In this document: positions 26,940 through 37,214 of the stretch, piece after piece
How positions within the stretch are numbered: position 1 is the first letter of the stretch
Layout: every line of letters begins with the position of its first letter
Assembly (NCBI GenBank): GCA_014859965.1
Contig: JACZKQ010000102.1
Coordinates: 1-64,000 of the forward strand
DNA length: 64,000 nucleotides
From: Phycisphaerae bacterium
Lineage (GTDB): Bacteria > Planctomycetota > Phycisphaerae > Sedimentisphaerales > Anaerohalosphaeraceae
Reading direction: 5' to 3'
The notes under the pieces: generated by a model
What the model was told of the DNA's origin: nothing
The model's input: the letters and a program-made list of their open reading frames with translations, nothing else
Databases searched by the model: none
Translations under genes and position numbers: made by a program

Positions 26940-28484
26940 TCAGAAACGGTACTGCACGCTGAGGCTCGTCCAGTACTCATCCGAGGTGTTGACGGAATCA
27001 TCCCACGAAGTTTGATAGTTGAAGCCCGGAACGAACATAAAGCCGCTGCCCAGGTCGAAGTCTGTCGAAACACTGAACACCGCGTGTGACCAGTCGTGGT
27101 CGGCCGCGTTGCCCGCCGGCCCGAAACCGTCATTATAAAACGCATGTGCCCCCAAGCGCACCACCTGCTCCGGCTGGTTGCCGAAAATGCTCTCAAACGT
27201 GATGTTCTTGCTAAACCCGAGCAAGTGTCCCCACCCGCCGTCATTTCGGGCCGTACTGCCCGACACCGACGGCCAGTACGCAAACACCTCGTACTCCGGC
27301 ACAATTCCCCACGGCAGCAGATTCGGCCACGCGAACTCCCCGAAAATCTCCTGCGCATCGGCCGTCTGGCGAATCAGCGGATTGCCCCGCCGCGGTGTAT
27401 CCGGGTAACTATAGTACCGGTATCCCACCCGAAAATGCATCGCGTGCGCCTCTCCCGCAAACAGCGCCCCCCCGTAGTATCCCGTAAACGTCAGCCATTC
27501 GCTGTCTTCGAATCCCGAGCCGTTCGCCCGCGACATCCACACGTTCACCCCAAAACCCGTCCCGAAAAGGTCCATGTCCACGCTCGGCTGAAACGCACCG
27601 TGGTTATTCTCGTAAATGTCGTATCCCCTCCAAATGAACCGGCTCACGTAAGTCGCGTCAATCACGCCATGCAGCCCGCCCAATCCGTCCGTCGTGTGTT
27701 CCGGCCGCCGGGTTAATGGTCTGTTTTCCGGCTGAGGCTCATAAATCGGTTTTCGATCCGTCGTAAATGCAACCGGCGGAGAAACAACGTACGTCCGTAC
27801 GGGTCTATCGAATGCGTTTTTCGGTCCTTCCACGTCGCTGGCCGCTCCCATGACGCTCATGCTCATAACGACATCGCCGGCCGCCTTGGTTGTCGACGCG
27901 GCACTGACGACTGCGGGCCGTTCGATAATCGCCTCCGCCGCATACGCGGTCTCCATGGACTCCCACTCCGCCGTTGTGAGCAAAGTCTCCACCTTCGGCT
28001 CGACCGCCGGCGTCGCAATCACCGGCTCCTCAGCCGCGTCGAAATCATAGCTTGCGTCATACCTTGATTGCACCGGAGGCGTTGGTACGACCTCTGAACT
28101 GGCCAAAGGTTGAGTTGCCGCCTCGACCTTATGCGACGGGATTGCCGGCCGTGCCATGTCTGCAGCCGCGGGCGCACTGTCCAGCATCGTCGCCGCCATC
28201 GGCTCGGGCGCGACTACGTGTTTAACAGTCTCGGCCGCTGCCGCTTCCTCTCCCGGCCGCATACCAAAGGGCAGGCGCAACTCTTCATTGGCCACCCTCG
28301 CCAGATTCGTTACGCGGTCGTCCTCCCCCGGCCGCTCGAATTGCCATCGCTGCCCCGCCAGCGAGTCCGACACGCCAGGAATGGGCTTTTCGTCCCGGCC
28401 GCCCCACATACCCGCGAACCGTGCAACGCCAAGAAAACCACCCCCAACCAGAACAATGACCACCATCCATGACAGCTTTCGCAT
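26940..28484 (-). CDS. Porin-like outer-membrane protein with long linker
   Basis: The 514-residue product opens with a signal or anchor helix (MRKLSWMVVIVLVGGGFLGVA). It then has roughly 210 residues rich in Ala, Pro, Val and Glu, and a C-terminal beta-rich region from about residue 240 (GLHGVIDATYVSRFIWRGYD). That region has alternating hydrophobic strands, many aromatics and a terminal YRF, the usual outer-membrane insertion signal. The barrel resembles the TorF/TIGR02001-type putative porins. ATG 28484 has an AAGGGAGAT site three bases before it; the open frame upstream has no support. What it transports is not evident. Confidence 0.72.
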   Translation of the reverse strand: MRKLSWMVVIVLVGGGFLGVARFAGMWGGRDEKPIPGVSDSLAGQRWQFERPGEDDRVTNLARVANEELRLPFGMRPGEEAAAAETVKHVVAPEPMAATMLDSAPAAADMARPAIPSHKVEAATQPLASSEVVPTPPVQSRYDASYDFDAAEEPVIATPAVEPKVETLLTTAEWESMETAYAAEAIIERPAVVSAASTTKAAGDVVMSMSVMGAASDVEGPKNAFDRPVRTYVVSPPVAFTTDRKPIYEPQPENRPLTRRPEHTTDGLGGLHGVIDATYVSRFIWRGYDIYENNHGAFQPSVDMDLFGTGFGVNVWMSRANGSGFEDSEWLTFTGYYGGALFAGEAHAMHFRVGYRYYSYPDTPRRGNPLIRQTADAQEIFGEFAWPNLLPWGIVPEYEVFAYWPSVSGSTARNDGGWGHLLGFSKNITFESIFGNQPEQVVRLGAHAFYNDGFGPAGNAADHDWSHAVFSVSTDFDLGSGFMFVPGFNYQTSWDDSVNTSDEYWTSLSVQYRF

Positions 28485-28830
28485 GATATCTCCCTTATCA
28501 AGTGGATTCCTGCATCTCCACAGCAATCTTCGCAGTCCTCCTCCGGTATTTTCCTTGCCGGCATCGCAAACATCAAGAAAAAAATCTCCCGCGTCCGGAA
28601 AAAAGCTTGCCTGATTTACAATGCAGACGGTATCAGGCGGCAGGTTCTTGCGGATCTGCGTCGCCGATTGCCTCGCGCCCTGGCGATGAAAGCGCGCACA
28701 GAAGCAACCCCGATTTTTACGCTGAGGGAACTATGGTTAATAAGTGAAGTTGAAGTGCTGCAAAGGGCTTACCGGCATCCTCGCTGACAATCTGAACGCC
28801 TGCCTCTCGGGGCATCAGGCACCCGCGCGA
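28485..28830. other. Gene-free interval before the porin-like gene
   Basis: No convincing gene was found in these 346 bases. A weak hairpin (GCCTG paired with CAGGC, about 28800-28823) just past the aquaporin stop could end that transcript, but it lacks a T-run. I could not define a promoter for the porin-like gene. Confidence 0.5.
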
Positions 28831-29520
28831 TCAGCTTTTCTGGCTGCCGAGGAAACGGTAGACAGCCGCGCCCAGGATGCCGCCAACGATCGGAGCTATC
28901 CAGAAAAGCCATAACTGCAAGACAGCCCAACCGCCGACGAACACCGCGACGCCCGTGCTGCGTGCAGGATTCACCGAGGTATTGGTAACCGGAATGCTGA
29001 TCAAGTGGATCAGCGTGAGACCCAACCCGATGGCAACAGGCGCAAAGCCCAACGGCGCGCGTGTGTCGGTGGCGCCGAGAATGATGAGAAGGAACATCAT
29101 CGTCATGACTATTTCGGTAACCAGTCCCGCAAGCATGGAGTACCCGCCCGGCGAATGCTCACCGTAGCCGTTGGCCGCAAAGCCGGTCGACACTTCGAAG
29201 TCCGCCCTGCCGCTGGCGATGACGTAGAGAACACCGCCGGCCGCCACCGCGCCCAGAACCTGCGACACGATGTACGGCAACAGTTGATTCGCCGGAAACC
29301 GCCCGCCGGCCCACAGCCCGATCGAGACGGCGGGATTCAGATGAAAACCCGAGATGTGCCCGATGGCGTAGCCCATCGTCAGCACGGTCAGGCCGAACGC
29401 CAAAGCGACACCGAGGAACCCAATGCCCAACTCCGGAAAAGCCGCAGCCAGCACCGCGCTGCCGCACCCGCCCAGAACCAGCCAGAATGTCCCAAAGAAC
29501 TCTGCACTATAGCGTTTCAT
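28831..29520 (-). CDS. aqpZ: Aquaporin Z-like water channel
   Basis: This 229-residue MIP-family protein has six membrane helices and both half-helix signatures, [11 protein letters not shown] and [13 protein letters not shown]. The residue pattern fits a water-selective AqpZ rather than a glycerol facilitator: the arginine follows the second NPA, and HxxGxHLNP lies in the first repeat. The ATG has GCGGAGATAA upstream. It lies beside a small membrane peptide and a cluster of envelope or stress genes, which suggests a role in osmotic response. Confidence 0.95.
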   Translation of the reverse strand: MKRYSAEFFGTFWLVLGGCGSAVLAAAFPELGIGFLGVALAFGLTVLTMGYAIGHISGFHLNPAVSIGLWAGGRFPANQLLPYIVSQVLGAVAAGGVLYVIASGRADFEVSTGFAANGYGEHSPGGYSMLAGLVTEIVMTMMFLLIILGATDTRAPLGFAPVAIGLGLTLIHLISIPVTNTSVNPARSTGVAVFVGGWAVLQLWLFWIAPIVGGILGAAVYRFLGSQKS

Positions 29521-29570
29521 AAAGTTATCTCCGCTTCATATGCTCGTTTATCGCCCAACAGAACGGCGGC

Positions 29571-29705
29571 TTAATTCCTCTTGTCGGATGTGAAACGACG
29601 GGCTTTCAACTTCGTCGTCATGCTTATGTAGCACGTCAGCAGGACAACGGGCATCAAAATGCCGATCGCTGCAAACATGTCACCTATGTCCAACATAGTC
29701 TCCAT
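29571..29705 (-). CDS. Putative 44-residue membrane peptide
   Basis: A short frame encodes METMLDIGD, then one hydrophobic helix (about residues 10-29, MFAAIGILMPVVLLTCYISM), then a basic tail (KLKARRF...SDKRN). The helix followed by positive charge is the pattern of a single-span membrane peptide. It lies 50 bases upstream of aqpZ on the same strand and 123 bases from the PRC-barrel gene. No clear ribosome-binding site precedes ATG 29705; ATG 29696 is possible. I do not recognise a family. Confidence 0.5.
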   Translation of the reverse strand: METMLDIGDMFAAIGILMPVVLLTCYISMTTKLKARRFTSDKRN

Positions 29706-29762
29706 CGGTCGTTACTCGGACTTTTCACAATTGCCGAGAAGCGCTCCATGCCCCGGCAAGTG

Positions 29763-29798
29763 ACGGATAAGGGAGCCGTTGCCAACCCCCTTATCCGT
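29763..29798 (-). terminator. Hairpin after the PRC-barrel gene
   Basis: A perfect 11-bp stem (ACGGATAAGGG with its complement) closes a 14-base loop 31 bases past the PRC-barrel stop. A T-run is weak on both strands, so it may stabilise the 3' end as much as terminate. Confidence 0.6.
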
Positions 29799-29828
29799 TT
29801 ATGCTCACCAGTTAAGTATACAGGCGAT

Positions 29829-31409
<1,581 letters not shown>

Positions 31410-31889
31410 TTTTTTGTCTCCTGTGTAAATCAGAGTCTACTCCCCCCACCGGTGGGCCGCGCGGCCCATATCCCCGGCTTTCGTATGCGTCGATTAATGT
31501 TCCATAGAATCCCTTTCCGTGCGAAACCGACTAATCGCAAATGTGCGGAGTTGCTGTTGCGGATTGTATGGTTTTGTTCCTCTGCCCCCCTTTCGATAAA
31601 GCCCCGCTTTGAAACTCATGCCCCTTACTTTTATAAACATCCGGAAGATGTTTCTAATCAAATCCCCCGGGACTTCGCTGCTACTGCGGCTGCCCCGCTT
31701 GTGCCGCGTCAAAAAACTCGGTGAATACGCTGGGCCACTTTAATCACTTTTTCACCTTTTCACCCCATCCGCTCCCGCAATTACGCCTCGCCGAAGAGTA
31801 AAAGGCTAACCCCCCACGGCAGGCCGAATACGTAATAAAAAGTAGCAATCGGCAGTCCGGGATTATTGAAGCAGTGAAGGGGGGATAAA
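31410..31889. other. Gene-free interval with palindromes
   Basis: These 480 bases separate the PRC-barrel gene from the entericidin-like gene and carry no convincing gene; the short frames here lack ribosome-binding sites. Structure is present: overlapping perfect palindromes at 31445-31456 and 31454-31467, and a perfect 7-bp hairpin at 31635-31653 (AAACATC, loop CGGAA, GATGTTT). Promoters for both flanking genes should lie here, but I could not identify clear -35/-10 pairs. Confidence 0.6.
31445..31467. promoter_or_regulatory. Overlapping perfect palindromes
   Basis: A 12-base palindrome, CCCACCGGTGGG (31445-31456), shares its last three bases with a 14-base palindrome, GGGCCGCGCGGCCC (31454-31467). 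They lie 35-60 bases upstream of the PRC-barrel start, a place where an operator could act. The bound factor is unknown. Confidence 0.4.
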
Positions 31890-32030
31890 ATGAGCCGACT
31901 GGCGAAATTTGTCAATCTTGTGGTGATCACCGTTATCAGTCTCGTACTGACTGGATGCAACACAGCGGAAGGCATTGGCAGGGATGTGGAAAGAGCCGGC
32001 GAAGAAATTCAGGAGGAGGCAAGAGAATAG
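31890..32030 (+). CDS. Entericidin-like lipoprotein
   Basis: The 46-residue product has a signal helix (VNLVVITVISLVLTGC) ending in a lipobox cysteine at residue 23. A short tail follows (NTAEGIGRDVERAGEEIQEE), a close match in pattern to the entericidin EcnA/EcnB family. Those are small stress-induced lipoproteins, first described as a toxin/antidote pair in enteric bacteria. Only one copy is present, so a toxin pair is not shown. A GAAGGGGGGATAAA stretch precedes the ATG. It is 53 bases upstream of the DUF1328 gene. Confidence 0.85.
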   Translation: MSRLAKFVNLVVITVISLVLTGCNTAEGIGRDVERAGEEIQEEARE

Positions 32031-32083
32031 TCGATGCATCAGAAACGAGTGAAATTGTATAATTCTTCTACAGGGGGACTATC

Positions 32084-32269
32084 ATGGGTTTGTTAGGATG
32101 GGCGATCACGTTCTTAATTGTAGCGTTAGTAGCAGCGGTCTTCGGATTCGGCGGCATAGCGACTGCCGCGGCTGGTATTGCGGAAATCCTGTTTTACATC
32201 TTTCTCGCGATTTTTGTCATCCTGCTTGTCGCGGCGCTTTTTACCGGCCATCGCCTTAGCCGACATTAA
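32084..32269 (+). CDS. DUF1328 (YtjA-like) membrane peptide
   Basis: This 61-residue protein has two membrane helices separated by a [15 protein letters not shown] turn, the exact layout of DUF1328, ending with a short basic tail (GHRLSRH). Members are common stress-linked inner-membrane peptides of unknown function. AGGGGG lies seven bases before ATG 32084. A TATAAT at 32058-32063 could give it a separate promoter, though its -35 is weak. An intrinsic terminator follows. Confidence 0.9.
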   Translation: MGLLGWAITFLIVALVAAVFGFGGIATAAAGIAEILFYIFLAIFVILLVAALFTGHRLSRH

Positions 32270-32300
32270 AGTCGGCGAGGAAGGCGTTAGGAATTCACCA

Positions 32301-33329
32301 TTAGGGGCTGTCCGAAAAGGCAGCCCCTGTTTTTATATGCTCGCCGTCCCGCGACGGACATGTCTGGCACACATACGGAGCCGCAGCCGACGATTTGAGG
32401 AATAGCAACCACTCGCGATTGAGATGATCGAGCGGGCCGAATGATTGCTCGAATTCGCGCCGCAGGTGGCGAACGCTCCGCCCGCCCGGCCGGAGGGAAT
32501 ACAAACGTGCAAAGTACTCCTTCAAATCCTCTGCCCGATTCGCACAAAGGAACTGAAAGAAACCCCATGCCTGGGCATAAACGTCCGCATCACGCACCCC
32601 CGCAGGCAGCCGAGACATCGTGATAAACTCATGCACTCCAATGAGCGACCCCGCCCGGTATAGCTCCAGCAACCGCTCCTTGCGGCCGTCGCTGTATCGC
32701 CCTCGGGGCAGGTACTCCGACACACAGTCTTCAAAGACCAGTGCAATCCCCTCCGTCGCCCAGAATGGATACATCACTCCCCGTTTTTGCAGCCCCATAT
32801 TAAACGCAAGCTGATGCCCTGCCTCGTGCACAATCTTCACCAAGCCGTCATCCACCCCGTCATCGACCCGCGCCGAAACATCCGCGACATGCCGGCCAGG
32901 CCCATACCATTTGCGGACCCGCCACGGCCGAACCACAGCGACACGGTTTGTTCGAGATGAATAATACCCGCTCAACCACGACAAGTCGGCGTTTTCGGTC
33001 GCAAAGGCATAATCTGCAAACAAGGTTTTCTTACGAAAGCACATCCACTCCAAAGGCTCCCCGCAATCATGCAATTCGAACCCGTAGCCGCCGAAATACG
33101 ACCCGAATTGATCATGCGCAAACTCCAGAACCTTCGCCATCCCCTCCGCCTCATCCGCCCGCATGTCGTGAATCAGCCTGAAATGCTCCGTTTCCATGGC
33201 ATCGCATGCCGTGCGAAAGAAACCGGCTTCCTCTGCACCCACCGCCACCCGCCGAAAGGACGTACCCTCTCCGCCCTGCGCTACGCAGCAAGTGCCCCAG
33301 ACCGCCAAAATGACCGTAAATATACGCAT
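32301..33329 (-). CDS. Exported DUF1570-type putative metallopeptidase
   Basis: From ATG 33329 the product is 342 residues with a signal peptide (MRIFTVILAVWGTCCVAQGG). The zinc motif HEAGHQLAFN lies near residue 170, and FWATEGIALVFED follows, where the glutamate after the ATE triad would be the third ligand, as in gluzincins. This matches DUF1570, a family frequent in Planctomycetota. A TTG at 33341 is a weaker start. The 3' end runs through the terminator of the convergent DUF1328 gene. The substrate is unknown. Confidence 0.8.
   Translation of the reverse strand: MRIFTVILAVWGTCCVAQGGEGTSFRRVAVGAEEAGFFRTACDAMETEHFRLIHDMRADEAEGMAKVLEFAHDQFGSYFGGYGFELHDCGEPLEWMCFRKKTLFADYAFATENADLSWLSGYYSSRTNRVAVVRPWRVRKWYGPGRHVADVSARVDDGVDDGLVKIVHEAGHQLAFNMGLQKRGVMYPFWATEGIALVFEDCVSEYLPRGRYSDGRKERLLELYRAGSLIGVHEFITMSRLPAGVRDADVYAQAWGFFQFLCANRAEDLKEYFARLYSLRPGGRSVRHLRREFEQSFGPLDHLNREWLLFLKSSAAAPYVCQTCPSRDGEHIKTGAAFSDSP
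32303..32335 (+). terminator. Intrinsic terminator after DUF1328
   Basis: AGGGGCTG and CAGCCCCT pair as an 8-bp stem around a 10-base loop, followed by GTTTTT. It overlaps the 3' end of the convergent DUF1570 gene. Confidence 0.85.
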
Positions 33330-33528
33330 AATAGTGGGCAAGCATACCTAAACCAGTGCCAGTAATCTTCCCCATTATGCCTATCTCGCCCCGATTGTCA
33401 AGCTGTTCTGCAAGATATCATGCTGCACCCGATTGTGGACCTCCGCACGAGTCGCATACGGCCGGTTTCAAGGCAAAGCTAAAAGCCAAAAAAAAGGTGC
33501 GAACCGCCAAGCAACCCCCGCAGTACTA

Positions 33529-33547
33529 AATAATAATAATTCTTATT
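33529..33547 (+). promoter_or_regulatory. Fur/PerR-box-like A/T-rich repeat
   Basis: The 19-base stretch AATAATAATAATTCTTATT lies 16 bases before the perR ATG. It contains the inverted repeat AATAA...TTATT and resembles PerR and Fur boxes in a GC-rich genome. It is a likely site for autoregulation of the perR-katA-prx cassette. Confidence 0.6.
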
Positions 33548-33563
33548 CAGTAGCGAGACCATA

Positions 33564-34043
33564 ATGATAGTGTCCGAAGTTGAAGTAACGCGTCGAATGG
33601 AGGCATTTATGCAAACATGCCGTGAACGGGGCATGAAAGCCACGCACCAGCGGATTGAGATATTTCGCGAGTTGGCCGCAAGCGGCGCCCATCCCGACGC
33701 TGAAACGGTCTATCAGGCAGTATCCCAGCGTGTGCCCAGCATCTCTCGCGATACGGTCTATCGGACGCTCGCCACCCTCGAGGCCGAAGGGTTTGTACGG
33801 AAGATCAACCCGCTTTTTGAAAGGGCCCGTTATGATGCAAACTTGGATCATCACCACCATTTCATCTGCACAGTGTGCGGCAGCGTAACCGACTTTTGCA
33901 GCGAAAGGCTGGATAACCTTCCAATCCCCGCCTCCGTCGAGGCTCTGGGGGAGATCGACTCCGCTCATGTTCAGGTGCAGGGAATCTGCGCAGCGTGTGC
34001 CCACAATAGAAAACCAACGCAGCCGCCTGCCGGCGTGCTGTAA
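33564..34043 (+). CDS. perR: Fur-family regulator, probably PerR
   Basis: The 159-residue protein has a winged helix ([35 protein letters not shown]), a regulatory site with [11 protein letters not shown] and a second CAAC pair near the C terminus for structural zinc. Its place directly before catalase and peroxiredoxin genes, and an A/T-rich operator-like repeat in its leader, argue for peroxide sensing (PerR) rather than iron control (Fur). A GAGACC stretch precedes ATG 33564. It is 32 bases upstream of katA. Confidence 0.88.
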   Translation: MIVSEVEVTRRMEAFMQTCRERGMKATHQRIEIFRELAASGAHPDAETVYQAVSQRVPSISRDTVYRTLATLEAEGFVRKINPLFERARYDANLDHHHHFICTVCGSVTDFCSERLDNLPIPASVEALGEIDSAHVQVQGICAACAHNRKPTQPPAGVL

Positions 34044-34075
34044 AAATGATCCCGACAGAAGAGAGGAACCACATT

Positions 34076-35584
34076 ATGGCAGACAAGAATCAACTGACTA
34101 CCGCTTCAGGAATGCCGGTCGACAACGACCAGCAGACATTGACAGCCGGCCCTCGCGGGCCCGCCCTCATGCAGGACGTTCACCTGATGGAGAAGTTGGC
34201 TCATTTTAACCGCGAGCGCATTCCCGAGCGCGTGGTGCACGCTAAAGGCGCCGGCGCCTACGGTGTTTTCGAATGCACCGCCGACATGTCAAAGTACACC
34301 CGAGCCGAATTCCTGTCGCAGGCAGGCAAGAAAACGGAGGTCTTCGCCCGGTTCTCAACCGTCGGCGGCGAAAAAGGCTCCGCCGACGCCGCCCGCGATC
34401 CACGCGGGTTTGCCGTGAAGTTCTACACCGAAGCAGGCAACTACGACATGACCGGCAACAACACCCCTGTCTTCTTCATCCGCGACCCCCTCAAGTTTCC
34501 GGACTTCATCCACACACAGAAACGCAACCCGGCAACCAACGCTCCTGACCCGGACATGTTCTGGGACTTCCTGTCCCTCACTCCCGAATCGATCCATCAG
34601 GTCACGGTTTTGTTCTCCGACCGCGGCACACCTAAAGACTACCGCCACATGAACGGCTACAGCAGCCACACCTTCAAATGGTACAACGTAAACGGCGAGG
34701 TCTTCTGGGTACAGTACCATTTCAAGACACTCCAAGGTGTTGAGACACTCACGCGACAAGAGGCAACCCGCCTCGCCGGCGAAGACCCCAATCATGCCAC
34801 AACCGACCTGCACACCGCCATTGAAGAGGGTGAATTCCCCGCTTGGCGCGTCTGCGTACAGATCATGCCCGAGAAGGAAGCAAAGACCTATCGCTGGAAC
34901 ATCTTCGACATCACCAAGGTCTGGCCGCACAAGGACTACCCGCTGATCGAGATCGGCCGCATGACGCTCAACCGCAATCCCGCCAACTACTTCGCCGAGG
35001 TGGAACAGTCGGCCTTCAGTCCCGGCAACTTCGTGCCCGGAATCGGACCCTCGCCCGACAAGATGCTTCAGGCCCGCATCATCAGCTATCACGACGCCCA
35101 CCTCTACCGGCTCGGCCCCAATTACCAGCTCTTGCCGGTCAACGCGCCTAAAGCCTGCAAGGCTGCCAATTACCAGCGCGACGGCTACATGCGGCTCGAC
35201 GACAACGGCGGCTCCCAGCCCAACTACTGGCCCAACAGCATGGGCGGGCCCGAACCCGACCCTGGCATGGCTGAGCCGCCCATCGCACTGGAAGGCCCCG
35301 CCGCGCGGCATCCCCAGGAGGTCACCGAGGATGACTTCTTCCAGCCCGGCGAACTCTACCGTCGCGTCATGAACGACACCGACCGCGAGCACCTCGTCGG
35401 CAACATCGTCACCCATCTGTGCAATGCACAGAAGCGCTTGCAGCTTCGCCAGACGGCGCTGTTTTTCAAAGCCGACCCGGATTACGGCCGCCGCGTCGCC
35501 GAGGGTCTCGGCCTCGATACGAAAGACGTGCAGCGTCTGGCTGCTATGTCGCAAGAGGAACGCGTCAAGGCGACCTCCGCCTGA
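34076..35584 (+). CDS. katA: Haem catalase (small-subunit type)
   Basis: This monofunctional catalase of about 502 residues decomposes hydrogen peroxide. The distal histidine region [12 protein letters not shown], the asparagine region [11 protein letters not shown] and the proximal haem-ligand stretch [14 protein letters not shown] are intact. ATG 34076 ([12 protein letters not shown]) has an AGAGAGG site; ATG 34046 would add ten residues with no such site. The length fits clade 3 small-subunit enzymes. It is the middle gene of perR-katA-prx. Confidence 0.96.
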   Translation: MADKNQLTTASGMPVDNDQQTLTAGPRGPALMQDVHLMEKLAHFNRERIPERVVHAKGAGAYGVFECTADMSKYTRAEFLSQAGKKTEVFARFSTVGGEKGSADAARDPRGFAVKFYTEAGNYDMTGNNTPVFFIRDPLKFPDFIHTQKRNPATNAPDPDMFWDFLSLTPESIHQVTVLFSDRGTPKDYRHMNGYSSHTFKWYNVNGEVFWVQYHFKTLQGVETLTRQEATRLAGEDPNHATTDLHTAIEEGEFPAWRVCVQIMPEKEAKTYRWNIFDITKVWPHKDYPLIEIGRMTLNRNPANYFAEVEQSAFSPGNFVPGIGPSPDKMLQARIISYHDAHLYRLGPNYQLLPVNAPKACKAANYQRDGYMRLDDNGGSQPNYWPNSMGGPEPDPGMAEPPIALEGPAARHPQEVTEDDFFQPGELYRRVMNDTDREHLVGNIVTHLCNAQKRLQLRQTALFFKADPDYGRRVAEGLGLDTKDVQRLAAMSQEERVKATSA

Positions 35585-35636
35585 ATGACTCGATTATAAA
35601 TCAGATTGAAATCAAGTGAAAAGGAGTACGACAGTA

Positions 35637-36311
35637 ATGTGCAGCGAAAATAGATTGCCGCTGATTGGCGAAAAGGCCCCGTCGTTCAAAGCAGAGACCA
35701 CACAAGGGCCGATCAACTTCCCCGATGATTTCAAGGGCAAGTGGGTTGTGTTCTTCTCGCACCCGGCTGACTTCACGCCGGTATGTACGACGGAATTCAT
35801 GACGTTCGCCGCCATGGCGCCGGAGTTCGAGAGGCTCAACTGCAAGCTGCTGGGCTTATCGATTGACAGCACCTACAGCCACATCGCCTGGCTGCGGACC
35901 ATCAAGGAGAAGATCGAATACAAGGGCATGAAGAACGTTGAGGTGAACTTCCCGGTCATCAGTGATCTGACGATGGACGTCTCCAAAGCCTTTGGCATGC
36001 TCCAGCCGGCCGCCAGCAGCACGCAGGCCGTCCGCGCCGTGTTCATCATTGACCCTAACGCCATTGTGCGGGCGATCCTCTATTATCCGCTGAGCAACGG
36101 CCGAAACATGGAGGAAATTAAACGGCTCCTGACGGCAATGCAACTGTCCGATGCGGAGAAGGTCGCCACCCCCGCCAACTGGCAGCCGGGCGACGACGTT
36201 ATCGTTCCTCCGCCCGGCTCCTGCGGCTCCGCCAAAGAACGCGTCGAAAAGCCCGCCGCCGACACAAAGGTGCTGGACTGGTTCATGGTTCTGAAGAAAT
36301 GTCCTAAGTGA
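35637..36311 (+). CDS. Peroxiredoxin (Prx6-like, AhpC/TSA family)
   Basis: The product of 224 residues has the peroxidatic motif HPADFTPVCTTEF and the long C-terminal extension of the Prx6 group, ending WFMVLKKCPK. Extra cysteines in GSCGSAKE and KKCPK might resolve the sulfenic acid, so it may not be a strict 1-Cys enzyme. ATG 35637 is 10 bases after AAAAGGAG; the GTG at 35616 overlaps that site and is not the start. It lies 52 bases after katA and should be co-expressed with it. Confidence 0.92.
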   Translation: MCSENRLPLIGEKAPSFKAETTQGPINFPDDFKGKWVVFFSHPADFTPVCTTEFMTFAAMAPEFERLNCKLLGLSIDSTYSHIAWLRTIKEKIEYKGMKNVEVNFPVISDLTMDVSKAFGMLQPAASSTQAVRAVFIIDPNAIVRAILYYPLSNGRNMEEIKRLLTAMQLSDAEKVATPANWQPGDDVIVPPPGSCGSAKERVEKPAADTKVLDWFMVLKKCPK

Positions 36312-36316
36312 CTATC

Positions 36317-36357
36317 AGGCTCTGACCCTCCCGGTTATAACGGAGGGCTAGGAGCCT
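36317..36357. terminator. Hairpin between convergent prx and K+ channel genes
   Basis: AGGCTC...CCCTCC pairs with GGAGGG...GAGCCT around a short loop, with a 3-base internal mismatch. There is no T-run, so it is a weaker, possibly two-way terminator. Confidence 0.5.
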
Positions 36358-36367
36358 AATACCCACA

Positions 36368-37156
36368 TCAATCCAATGTCTCGCCGCAATGCGGACATGC
36401 CCGCTTCTTTTTCGCTTTCTGTATCTCTTCCATGAACCCCGCACCTAAAATCCCTGCCGGCAGTGCAAACATCATGATCCCCAGAACCGCAATCACCGAA
36501 CCGAGCATCTTGCCCGTGACCGTCACCGGATAAAGGTCGCCGTATCCCACCGTTGTCAGCGTCGCCACCGACCACCACATCGTCGCCGGAATACTCGAAA
36601 ACACCTCAGGCTGCGCCGCGTTCTCGCACACATACATCAGCGAGGACGCCACCACCAGCAGCATCACCATCACCGTGCTCGTCAGCACGAGCTCCTCCTT
36701 TTGTGTGACAAATACGTTCCGTATCACCCGGAGCGCCGTATAGTACCGCGCCACCTTCGCCACCCGTACGATCCGCATCATTCGGAGCACCCGGATCGAC
36801 CGCAGGTCCATCCGCCAGAACGGAAGATAAAACGGCAGCACCGCCAGCAAGTCCACCAGCGCCATCGGCCGCAGTAAAAAACGTATCCGCCCCCGCACCG
36901 GCCCGCGATACCGCTCATCCTCCACGCATGACCACGCCCGGAGAACGTACTCTACCGTAAACACCGCCACCGAAAACACCTCCAACCCCCTGAGAACCCC
37001 CCCGAACCGCGCACAAAACGTTTCGACCGTCTCAACGATCACCGCCGCCACATTGAGAACGATGAGACCCAGGATGAAAGAGTCAAACACCCGGCTCCAC
37101 ACATCCCCGACCCGCGCGACCTCAACAATCTCCCAGACCCGACGACGATCCAGCAT
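36368..37156 (-). CDS. Voltage-gated-type potassium channel
   Basis: The 262-residue protein has the six-helix ion-transport layout. An S4-like helix carries regularly spaced arginines (RSIRVLRMMRIVRVAKVARY). A pore loop with the selectivity filter TLTTVGYGDLYP is followed by S6. The C-terminal tail is short and ends with CPHCGETLD, a half zinc-ribbon-like pair; no RCK domain is present. ATG 37156 has GGAG eight bases upstream; a GTG at 37165 lacks a proper site. It is convergent with prx and follows a Dabb-domain gene by 58 bases. Confidence 0.9.
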   Translation of the reverse strand: MLDRRRVWEIVEVARVGDVWSRVFDSFILGLIVLNVAAVIVETVETFCARFGGVLRGLEVFSVAVFTVEYVLRAWSCVEDERYRGPVRGRIRFLLRPMALVDLLAVLPFYLPFWRMDLRSIRVLRMMRIVRVAKVARYYTALRVIRNVFVTQKEELVLTSTVMVMLLVVASSLMYVCENAAQPEVFSSIPATMWWSVATLTTVGYGDLYPVTVTGKMLGSVIAVLGIMMFALPAGILGAGFMEEIQKAKKKRACPHCGETLD

Positions 37157-37214
37157 AAGACGCACTCCACAGATTTTTTTCGGCCCGCCACTCAGAGTTC
37201 GGCCCCCCGGCCGA

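Noticed and set aside
31494-31712. 72-codon minus-strand frame between the PRC-barrel and entericidin-like genes
   Set aside because: No ribosome-binding site, a strongly basic composition without hydrophobic periodicity, and it spans a perfect hairpin.
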